This document shows, one piece after another, positions 56,247-64,000 of a DNA stretch of 64,000 nt. The translations under genes and the position numbers were made by a program. The stretch spans positions 1 to 64,000 of the forward strand of contig NZ_SWFJ01000001.1 of NCBI RefSeq assembly GCF_005144795.1, written 5' to 3'. Position 1 is the first letter of the stretch. Every line of letters starts with the position of its first letter. Under the pieces are notes generated by a model. That model was not told the origin of the DNA. It did no database searches and was given only the letters and a program-made list of their open reading frames with translations. The stretch comes from Streptococcus mitis. GTDB taxonomy: Bacteria > Bacillota > Bacilli > Lactobacillales > Streptococcaceae.

Positions 56247-57939
56247 GGAACTTCACCCCCAACATCTCATGATTGCTCTTACCAGCCGGTACCATTGGTA
56301 ACACCTGTTCCTTACGAGAAATATCTACCTCGATTAGCATAGGAACATCCTCAGTGATCACTTCAAGGTCTTGAACCAAGGTATCAGGATTGTCAAACTT
56401 ATAGTTTTTAATGCCATAAGCCTGTGCCATCAATTGGAAATCAGGAAGGGTATCAAAGACTGACTCTGATGTTCTACCTTCATAGAAAGATTCCTGCCAC
56501 TGGCGAACCATTCCAAGTGAGTGATTGTTCAGCATAACCACCTTGATTGGCACTTTGTAAATATTCAAAATAGCCAATTCTTGGTTGGTCATTTGGAAAC
56601 CACCATCCCCAACAAACAAGACTACTTCCTTATCTGGGTTAGCAATTTTAGCACCAATTGCAGCTGGAATTCCAAATCCCATCGTTCCCAAACCACCTGA
56701 AGTCACTAACTGACGTTCATTTTGATAGGGATAATACTGGGCTGTCCACATTTGGTGTTGACCAACGTCTGTTACCACAATGGCATCACCATTTGTCAAC
56801 TCACCGATGCGTTCAATAACGGCCTGAGGTTGAACCACGCGTTCTTTCTTATCATAAGAACGAACACGGTTCTTATCTTTAGTAACTTTCTCAATCCATT
56901 TCTCAGTATTGTTATGAACTGTTGGTTCCGTCAATAACATTTGCAAGGCCTTCTTAGCATCTCCAACTACAGGAATATCTGCACTGATAATCTTCCCAAT
57001 CTCAGCTGGATCAATATCAATGTGAGCAACCTTGGCATTCTTAGCGAAGGTCTTAGGATTTCCTGTCAAGCGGTCATCAAAACGGCAACCAATACTAATC
57101 ATAAAGTCCGCTTCCGTCATGGCAATATTAGCTGCAAATGATCCGTGCATCCCCCCCATTCCAAGGAATAATGGATGACTCGTTGCAATCGTACCTTGCC
57201 CTAAAAGGCTGGTTACCACTGGAATTTGATAGCGCTCTGCAAATTCATTTAATTCTGCAGCAGCTTCAGCATAACTAATCCCACCACCAGCTAGCAAGAC
57301 TGGCTTTTTAGCCTTGGATAATTGCTTCAAGATTTTCTTAATTTGCATATCATTTGGCTCAAGAGTCGGTTGATAGCTTGGTAGGTTCACTTCTGGTGAA
57401 TAAATGAAGTCTGTTTCCAAAGCAGATACATCTTTAGGTAGGTCAATTACTACTGGGCCTGGTCGACCTGTAGTTGCAATATGGACAGCTTCCGTAATGA
57501 TACGCGGAATATCGGCTGTCTCACGAACTTGGTAATTGTACTTAGTGATTGGCATGGTAATTCCCACGATGTCTGCCTCCTGAAAGGCATCCTTCCCAAT
57601 CCCAGCTCGCGCCACCTGACCTGTAAAGACCAAAAGGGGAACGCTATCGCTCATAGCATCCGCAATCCCTGTAATGGCATTTGTTGCTCCTGGTCCGCTA
57701 GTGACGACAGCAACACCCAACTTTCCAGTTGATTTGGCATAACCTTCAGCTTCATGCAAACAACCTTGCTCATGGCGTCCTAGAATGTGGCGAATACCTT
57801 TAAAATTATATATCGCATCATAAAAAGGCAAGACCGCACCACCAGGATAACCAAAGATGGTATCAATTCCTAAATCACGAAGTGTTTCCAAAACTAGGTC
57901 CGACCCCGTCTTAGGAGATTCTAAACTGATTTTCTCCAT
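56239..57939 (-). CDS. ilvB: Acetolactate synthase large (catalytic) subunit
   Basis: TPP-dependent enzyme forming 2-acetolactate or 2-aceto-2-hydroxybutyrate, the first common step in branched-chain amino-acid synthesis. The 566 residues show GYPGGAVLPFYD near 35 and the catalytic Glu region ILGRHEQGCLHEAEGYA near 55, FAD-binding central domain and the TPP motif GDGGFQMTNQELAILNIYKV near 440. AAGGGG precedes the ATG. First gene of the ilv cluster; promoter and CodY-like box upstream. Confidence 0.97.
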   Translation of the reverse strand: MEKISLESPKTGSDLVLETLRDLGIDTIFGYPGGAVLPFYDAIYNFKGIRHILGRHEQGCLHEAEGYAKSTGKLGVAVVTSGPGATNAITGIADAMSDSVPLLVFTGQVARAGIGKDAFQEADIVGITMPITKYNYQVRETADIPRIITEAVHIATTGRPGPVVIDLPKDVSALETDFIYSPEVNLPSYQPTLEPNDMQIKKILKQLSKAKKPVLLAGGGISYAEAAAELNEFAERYQIPVVTSLLGQGTIATSHPLFLGMGGMHGSFAANIAMTEADFMISIGCRFDDRLTGNPKTFAKNAKVAHIDIDPAEIGKIISADIPVVGDAKKALQMLLTEPTVHNNTEKWIEKVTKDKNRVRSYDKKERVVQPQAVIERIGELTNGDAIVVTDVGQHQMWTAQYYPYQNERQLVTSGGLGTMGFGIPAAIGAKIANPDKEVVLFVGDGGFQMTNQELAILNIYKVPIKVVMLNNHSLGMVRQWQESFYEGRTSESVFDTLPDFQLMAQAYGIKNYKFDNPDTLVQDLEVITEDVPMLIEVDISRKEQVLPMVPAGKSNHEMLGVKFHA

Positions 57940-57977
57940 TGTTCCCCTTTCTCTTCTCTTAAAAATAACTTGTTACT

Positions 57978-58005
57978 ATCATACCATTTTTTCAAAATTT
58001 TTCAA
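57978..58005 (-). promoter_or_regulatory. ilvB promoter
   Basis: Minus strand: TTGAAA, 16-base spacer, extended -10 TGGTATGAT. About 35 bases before the ilvB start codon. Confidence 0.65.
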
Positions 58006-58017
58006 GAGAAAAGAAGA

Positions 58018-58032
58018 AATTTTCTGAATTTT
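58018..58032 (-). promoter_or_regulatory. CodY-like box upstream of ilvB
   Basis: AAAATTCAGAAAATT on the minus strand matches 13 of 15 positions of AATTTTCWGAAAATT. It sits just upstream of the -35. CodY control of ilv genes by branched-chain amino acids is established in streptococci; no T-box leader is present. Confidence 0.6.
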
Positions 58033-58039
58033 CTATTTT

Positions 58040-58205
58040 AACGTTTATTTATGAATATTATTCTATTTTTTATAAGTTTTAAAATATAATTCACATTCTT
58101 TAGTAATTTATTTGCATTTATATTGTAAATTTCTTTAACTCATTTCTATATGAATTTTTTTGAGCGCACTGCACGTTTGCAGAGTTAATGAAATTTATAA
58201 TAACT
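58040..58205. other. AT-rich intergenic spacer between ilvB and fusA
   Basis: Beyond the CodY-like box, no gene or clear element is visible. A G/C-containing patch near 58163-58190 (CTGCAAACGTGCAG on the minus strand) is a poor cre match. Confidence 0.5.
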
Positions 58206-58208
58206 ATA

Positions 58209-58240
58209 CAAAAAAGGAAGCCACTAAGTGACTTCCTTTT
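58209..58240 (-). terminator. fusA terminator
   Basis: AGGAAGTCACT / AGTGGCTTCCT stem with one G-U pair, followed on the minus strand by TTTTTTG. It lies just after the fusA stop. Confidence 0.88.
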
Positions 58241-58254
58241 AGAGCGAGGACAGA

Positions 58255-60336
58255 TTAGTCTTCACCTTTGTTTTTCTTAATGATTTCTTCTTGTACTGAC
58301 TTAGGTACATCTTCGTAGTGGTCAAATACCATCATGAATGTACCACGTCCTTGAGATGCAGAACGAAGAACTGTTGCGTAACCGAACATTTCCGCAAGTG
58401 GAACGTAAGCACGAACGATTTGGCTGTTACCATGTGCTTCCATACCATCTACACGTCCACGACGAGCAGTTACGTGACCCATAACATCACCAAGGTTTTC
58501 TTCTGGAACAGTGATTGTTACAAGCATCATTGGCTCAAGGATAGCTGGTTGTGCTGATTTAGCAGCTTCTTTAAGAGCAAGTGAAGCCGCGATCTTGAAG
58601 GCAGTTTCAGATGAGTCGACATCGTGGTATGAACCATCGTAAAGCTTAGCTTTAACGTCAACCATTGGGTAACCTGCAAGAACACCGTTAGCCATAGATT
58701 CTACCAAACCTTTTTCAACCGCTGGGATAAATTCACGAGGAACCACACCACCGACGATTGCGTTTTCGAATTCGAATCCTTTACCTTCTTCGTTCGGAGT
58801 AAATTCAATCCATACATCACCGAATTGACCTTTACCACCAGACTGACGTTTGAAGAATCCACGTGCTTGAGTAGAAGCGCGGAATGTTTCACGGTAAGAT
58901 ACTTGAGGAGCACCTACGTTCGCTTCAACTTTGAACTCACGACGCATACGGTCAACAAGGACGTCAAGGTGAAGCTCACCCATACCTGAGATAACTGTTT
59001 CACCAGTTTCAACGTTTGTTTCAACGCGGAATGTTGGATCTTCTTCAGCCAATTTTTGAAGGGCAATACCCATCTTATCTTGGTCAGCTTTAGATTTTGG
59101 CTCAACCATCAATTGGATAACTGGTTCTGGAACATTGATTGACTCAAGGATGATTTTAGCTTTTTCATCTGTCAATGAGTCACCAGTAGTAGTATCTTTC
59201 AAACCAACGGCAGCAGCGATATCACCTGAGTAAACAGTGTCGATTTCTTGACGGCTGTTAGCGTGCATTTGAAGGATACGTCCGATACGTTCACGTTTAC
59301 CTTTAGAAGTGTTCAATACGTATGAACCTGATTGAAGCACACCTGAGTAAACACGGAAGAATGTCAAACGACCTACGAATGGGTCTGTCATGATCTTGAA
59401 GGCAAGAGCTGCAAATGGCTCTTCATCAGATGCTGGACGAGTTTCTTCTTCATCTGTATCTGGGTTAATACCTTTGATCGCTGGGATATCAAGTGGGCTT
59501 GGAAGGTAGTCAATAACCGCATCAAGCATCAATTGAACACCTTTGTTCTTGAAGGCAGAACCACACAATACTGGGAAGAATTCAACGTTAATAGTCGCTT
59601 TACGGATACCAGCTTTCAATTCTTCGTTAGTGATTTCTTCACCTTCGAGGTATTTCATCATCAATTCTTCGTCAGTTTCAGCAACTGCTTCAACCAATTT
59701 TTCACGGTATTCTTGAGCTTGGTCAAGGTATTCAGCTGGGATGTCTTCTTCAAGGATATCTGTACCAAGGTCGTTAGTATAGATTTCAGCTTTCATCTTG
59801 ATCAAGTCGATGATACCACGAAAGTCATCTTCAGAACCGATTGGCAATTGGATTGGATGTGCATTTGCTTGAAGACGATCGTGAAGTGTACTTACAGAGT
59901 AAAGGAAGTCAGCACCGATTTTGTCCATTTTGTTGGCAAATACGATACGTGGAACTCCATACTCAGTTGCTTGACGCCAAACTGTTTCAGTTTGAGGCTC
60001 AACACCTGATTGTGAGTCAAGAACGGTAACAGCACCATCCAATACACGAAGAGAACGCTGTACTTCGATTGTGAAGTCCACGTGTCCTGGTGTGTCGATA
60101 ATGTTTACGCGGTGGTTGTCCCATTGAGCTGTTGTCGCAGCAGATGTGATAGTGATACCACGTTCTTGCTCTTGCTCCATCCAGTCCATTTGTGACGCAC
60201 CTTCGTGAGTTTCACCGATTTTGTGGATTTTACCAGTGTAGTAAAGAATACGCTCAGTAGTTGTTGTTTTACCAGCATCGACGTGAGCCATGATACCGAT
60301 ATTACGAGTTTTTTCAAGTGAAAATTCGCGTGCCAT
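58255..60336 (-). CDS. fusA: Elongation factor G
   Basis: Translocation GTPase, 693 residues, full length. P-loop [19 protein letters not shown] near 18-36, switch regions with [15 protein letters not shown] and [16 protein letters not shown] motif [12 protein letters not shown], and domain [22 protein letters not shown] near the C-terminus are intact. TAGGAG precedes the ATG. It follows rpsL and rpsG in the usual str order, but a terminator and a separate -10 element lie in between, so it is likely transcribed from its own promoter as well. Confidence 0.99.
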   Translation of the reverse strand: MAREFSLEKTRNIGIMAHVDAGKTTTTERILYYTGKIHKIGETHEGASQMDWMEQEQERGITITSAATTAQWDNHRVNIIDTPGHVDFTIEVQRSLRVLDGAVTVLDSQSGVEPQTETVWRQATEYGVPRIVFANKMDKIGADFLYSVSTLHDRLQANAHPIQLPIGSEDDFRGIIDLIKMKAEIYTNDLGTDILEEDIPAEYLDQAQEYREKLVEAVAETDEELMMKYLEGEEITNEELKAGIRKATINVEFFPVLCGSAFKNKGVQLMLDAVIDYLPSPLDIPAIKGINPDTDEEETRPASDEEPFAALAFKIMTDPFVGRLTFFRVYSGVLQSGSYVLNTSKGKRERIGRILQMHANSRQEIDTVYSGDIAAAVGLKDTTTGDSLTDEKAKIILESINVPEPVIQLMVEPKSKADQDKMGIALQKLAEEDPTFRVETNVETGETVISGMGELHLDVLVDRMRREFKVEANVGAPQVSYRETFRASTQARGFFKRQSGGKGQFGDVWIEFTPNEEGKGFEFENAIVGGVVPREFIPAVEKGLVESMANGVLAGYPMVDVKAKLYDGSYHDVDSSETAFKIAASLALKEAAKSAQPAILEPMMLVTITVPEENLGDVMGHVTARRGRVDGMEAHGNSQIVRAYVPLAEMFGYATVLRSASQGRGTFMMVFDHYEDVPKSVQEEIIKKNKGED

Positions 60337-60374
60337 GAGGTTTGTTTCTCCTATTTATTTTTGATTTCTATTCT

Positions 60375-60380
60375 ATTATA
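60375..60380 (-). promoter_or_regulatory. Extended -10 promoter of fusA
   Basis: Minus strand TGTTATAAT carries a perfect -10 with extended TG. The -35 is weak. About 35 bases before the fusA start. Confidence 0.55.
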
Positions 60381-60390
60381 ACACGATTTT

Positions 60391-60421
60391 AATAAAAACG
60401 GATAGGCAGGACCTACCCGTT
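60391..60421 (-). terminator. Terminator between rpsG and fusA
   Basis: AACGGGTAGG / CCTATCCGTT stem with one G-U pair and loop TCCTG-like, then TTTTTATT on the minus strand. It would end the rpsL-rpsG transcript. Confidence 0.75.
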
Positions 60422-60466
60422 CTCAATGTTTTCATGCTATTGTTGGTTTCAACTTGTAGATTTATA

Positions 60467-60524
60467 AGTTGAATTGAACTCGGGCTAAAAGCTCAAGTTA
60501 GTTGAGTTGAGCTCAAGCTAAAAG
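60467..60524. repeat. Imperfect 25-bp direct repeat in the rpsG-fusA spacer
   Basis: Copies at 60467-60491 and 60500-60524 (period 33) differ at four positions, all transitions; each ends GCTAAAAG. Function unknown. Confidence 0.6.
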
Positions 60525-60549
60525 TCTGGAGAAAAAGATGAATCTCATT

Positions 60550-60565
60550 GGTTGCAATCGCAACC
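60550..60565. repeat. Perfect hairpin in the rpsG 3' region
   Basis: GGTTGC, loop AATC, GCAACC. Outer AATC/GATT pairing extends it with a bulge. No T-run follows, so it is not a simple terminator; it may be an RNA processing or stability element. Confidence 0.5.
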
Positions 60566-60618
60566 TGCTTTGATTCCCTATTTTCTCTGGGACTTTCTTA
60601 ACGCTTTCGCATCCTATA

Positions 60619-61089
60619 TTACCAACGGAAGTGTGCGAATGCACGGTTAGCTTCAGCCATACGGTGAGTGTCTTCACGTTTCTTAACAGCTGCACCAGTG
60701 TTGTTAGCAGCATCCAAGATTTCTTTTGCAAGACGGTCTTGCATTGTGTGTTCACCACGAAGACGAGCGATTGTTACCAACCAACGAAGTCCAAGTGTTG
60801 TACGACGTTCTGGACGAACTTCAACTGGGACTTGGTAGTTAGAACCACCAACACGACGTGCACGTACTTCAAGTACAGGCATGATGTTTTCCATAGCTGT
60901 TTCAAACACTTCAAGTGCATCGTTACCAGTAGCTTCTTTGATTTGCTCAAAGGCACCGTAAACGATTGAAGCAGCTGTACCACGTTTACCATCAAGCATA
61001 ACGCGGTTGATAAGACGAGTAACTAGTTGTGAATTGTAAAGCGGATCTGGCAATACGTCACGTTTTGGAGCTCTATTTTTACGACTCAT
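60619..61089 (-). CDS. rpsG: 30S ribosomal protein S7
   Basis: Primary 16S rRNA-binding protein of the small subunit head. 156 residues, canonical length, starting [20 protein letters not shown] and ending [10 protein letters not shown]. Basic throughout with the S7 signature region [22 protein letters not shown]. It follows rpsL by 19 bases and is transcribed with it. Confidence 0.99.
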
Positions 61090-61108
61090 TTCTCTTTATC
61101 CCCTTTCC

Positions 61109-61522
61109 TTATGCTTTTGGACGTTTAGTACCGTATTTAGAACGGCCTTGTTTACGATCGTTAACACCTGCAGTATCAAGTGCACCACGGACGATATGGT
61201 AACGTACCCCTGGAAGGTCTTTTACACGTCCACCACGAAGAAGAACCACGCTGTGCTCTTGTAAGTTGTGTCCGATACCTGGGATGTAGGCAGTAACTTC
61301 GATAAGGTTGCTCAAACGTACACGAGCGAATTTACGAAGGGCTGAGTTAGGTTTTTTAGGTGTCATTGTTCCAACACGAGTTGCAACACCACGTTTTTGT
61401 GGTGAAGAAACGTTTGTTTGAACTTTTTTATGACTGTTGTAACCAACGTTCAAAGCTGGTGATTTAGATTTTTCTACTTTTGATTTACGCGGTTTGCGAA
61501 CCAATTGGTTAATTGTAGGCAT
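61109..61522 (-). CDS. rpsL: 30S ribosomal protein S12
   Basis: Decoding-centre protein, 137 residues. The segments [15 protein letters not shown] and [13 protein letters not shown] are present with the standard lysines at the streptomycin-resistance positions (the PKKPNS lysine and the later lysine of the R-K-Y-G region), so no streptomycin-resistance substitution is apparent by eye. First gene of the transcript, with a strong promoter about 140 bases upstream. Confidence 0.99.
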   Translation of the reverse strand: MPTINQLVRKPRKSKVEKSKSPALNVGYNSHKKVQTNVSSPQKRGVATRVGTMTPKKPNSALRKFARVRLSNLIEVTAYIPGIGHNLQEHSVVLLRGGRVKDLPGVRYHIVRGALDTAGVNDRKQGRSKYGTKRPKA

Positions 61523-61658
61523 CTACATTCTCCTGTGTTTTTTTATTTTTGGTGATGATACACTTGGTGACAGCTATCATCTGTGTGTACTTTTGCAACA
61601 TTTGTCAGCACGTCCCTGTACACTCTTGAGAGACCAAAAGTAAAAAGTACCGTCTATT

Positions 61659-61688
61659 ATTGTAACAAAATTTTCCATTGGTTGTCAA
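61659..61688 (-). promoter_or_regulatory. rpsL-rpsG promoter
   Basis: Minus strand: TTGACA, 18-base spacer, TACAAT with extended TG (TGTTACAAT). The leader of about 130 bases before rpsL contains short inverted segments (GGTGACA / TGTCACC type) but no recognised riboswitch. Confidence 0.75.
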
Positions 61689-61736
61689 GACGTTTTTCTT
61701 TTTTATTGTTAATTTTAGCTCTTTGGTACTACCTTA

Positions 61737-61887
61737 GACTCAATGAAAATCAAAGAGCAAACTAGGAAGCTAGCAGCACTCTGCTCAAAGCGCTGCTTTG
61801 AGGTTGTAGATAAGACTGACAAAGTCAGTCACATATATAATCCAAGGTGAAGATGACGTGATTTGAAGAGATTTTCGAAGAGGATTA
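61737..61887 (-). repeat. BOX element (boxA-boxB-boxC), diverged
   Basis: Read on the plus strand it runs from ACTCAATGAAAATCAAAGAG through GCTGCTTTGAGGTTGTAGAT to GATTTGAAGAGATTTTCGAA, the C, B and A boxes of the pneumococcal BOX repeat in reverse order. The boxA part (CCAAGGTGAAGATGACGTGA) has several differences from the pneumococcal BOX primer sequence. BOX is a non-autonomous, probably MITE-like repeat of Mitis-group streptococci. It lies in the spacer between rpsL and the two-component system. Confidence 0.8.
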
Positions 61888-61893
61888 GACGAA

Positions 61894-61922
61894 ACAAAAA
61901 GGAGGAAACTAAGCCTCCTTAA
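61894..61922 (-). terminator. Terminator of the two-component system operon
   Basis: AAGGAGG / CCTCCTT stem with loop of eight, followed on the minus strand by TTTGTTTC. Confidence 0.8.
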
Positions 61923-61988
61923 GTTACAAAATTGTTTGATTGAATAATTTCAATTTTAGCACATAATGGTTTTCGAGATATGATAGTA

Positions 61989-63686
<1,698 letters not shown>

Positions 63687-63687
<1 letters not shown>

Positions 63688-64000
63688 TAAGCATTCTCCT
63701 TATGACCTTGAAGGTAAATGGTCAAACCAAACAAAACTGCTGAAAAAACAAGTAGATAAACTGTGGCTGATAGATTGATGCCACCCTCGTTTAAGAAAGC
63801 CTTGAGCAACTCCATCAACTGATAAGTTGGTAGGCACTTCCCGATTGCTTGCATCCAGTCTGGAAATAAAGAGATGGGCATCCAGAGTCCGCCTAAAACA
63901 GCCAAGCCTAGATAGAGAAGATTGCCCACGACAGACATCAGCTGACTAGAAGGCAAGAGTGTCAAGGTTAATCCAAGCGCTACAAAGGCAACACTTCCTA
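63687..64000 (-). CDS. ABC-2 type transporter permease, C-terminal part (runs off the window)
   Basis: The frame stays open to the window end, so the N-terminus is missing. The visible 104 residues contain hydrophobic segments (LMSVVGNLLYLGLAVLGGLW and TVYLLVFSAVLFGLTIYLQG) and the LFPDWMQAIGKCLPTYQLME stretch common near the C-terminus of ABC-2 permeases. A TTG or the later ATG codons inside are not the start. It is translationally coupled to the sensor kinase; an ATPase gene is expected outside the window. Probably exports a peptide, drug or lipid. Confidence 0.85.

Noticed and set aside
58160-58190. cre site between ilvB and fusA (CTGCAAACGTGCAG on minus)
   Set aside because: Several mismatches to the consensus and too far upstream of the ilvB promoter to support.
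57940-58254. T-box leader or riboswitch upstream of ilvB
   Set aside because: No T-box sequence or antiterminator is visible; the spacer is AT-rich and the CodY-like box explains regulation better.
60513-60758. Minus-strand 81-codon frame overlapping rpsG
   Set aside because: It is out of frame with rpsG over most of its length and has no ribosome-binding site.

Overview
The window is a stretch of chromosome from a Mitis-group Streptococcus (S. mitis / S. oralis type). The evidence is the low GC content, YSIRK/LPXTG wall-anchored glycosidases, the dexB–(ali-like genes)–cps–aliA layout used by pneumococcus and its commensal relatives, a BOX repeat, CtsR-controlled clpL, luxS and pyruvate formate-lyase. 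Species cannot be fixed from the sequence alone. Most genes are on the minus strand.

Left edge to 15.4 kb: the 3' end of an ISL3-family insertion sequence, then two giant wall-anchored enzymes. One carries both a GH20 and a GH84 hexosaminidase module (238-8679). The other fuses a trypsin-like protease domain to a GH101 endo-alpha-N-acetylgalactosaminidase (8822-15436). They share signal peptide type, leader sequence, a catabolite-repression-like site and the same 17- and 20-residue stalk modules, and look like a host glycan/mucin foraging pair.

15.7-38.5 kb: a complete Wzy-type capsule or coaggregation polysaccharide locus. Transcribed right to left it is dexB, two AliC/AliD-like peptide-binding lipoproteins, wzg-wzh-wzd-wze, the initiating sugar-phosphate transferase, a LicD-family gene, a TagA/WecG (WchO-like) ManNAc transferase, a GT4, UDP-GlcNAc 2-epimerase, a GT2, wzy, wzx, glf and a probable galactofuranosyltransferase, followed by an aliA-like gene. 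The enzymes predict a repeat unit with a lipid-linked hexose (probably Glc), ManNAc, at least two further sugars, Galf and a LicD-added substituent. An internal promoter sits at the wzy/wzx junction.

38.7-57.9 kb: housekeeping and stress genes: a DUF1846 protein, luxS, clpL with three CtsR boxes, pyruvate formate-lyase, dinB, uppP, a DUF2207 membrane protein, a glutamine-type ABC transporter (fused binding protein/permease plus ATPase), a 71-residue HTH-like protein with an inverted repeat over its promoter, a gene-poor AT-rich gap of about 0.8 kb holding a small membrane-peptide ORF, and the branched-chain amino-acid genes ilvB-ilvN-ilvC-ilvA with a CodY-like box.

58.2 kb to the right edge: fusA, rpsG and rpsL (the str cluster), a degenerate BOX element, then a NarL-type response regulator, its HisKA_3 sensor kinase and a truncated ABC-2 permease, resembling pneumococcal TCS11. 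I saw no tRNA, rRNA, CRISPR array, T-box or metabolite riboswitch.
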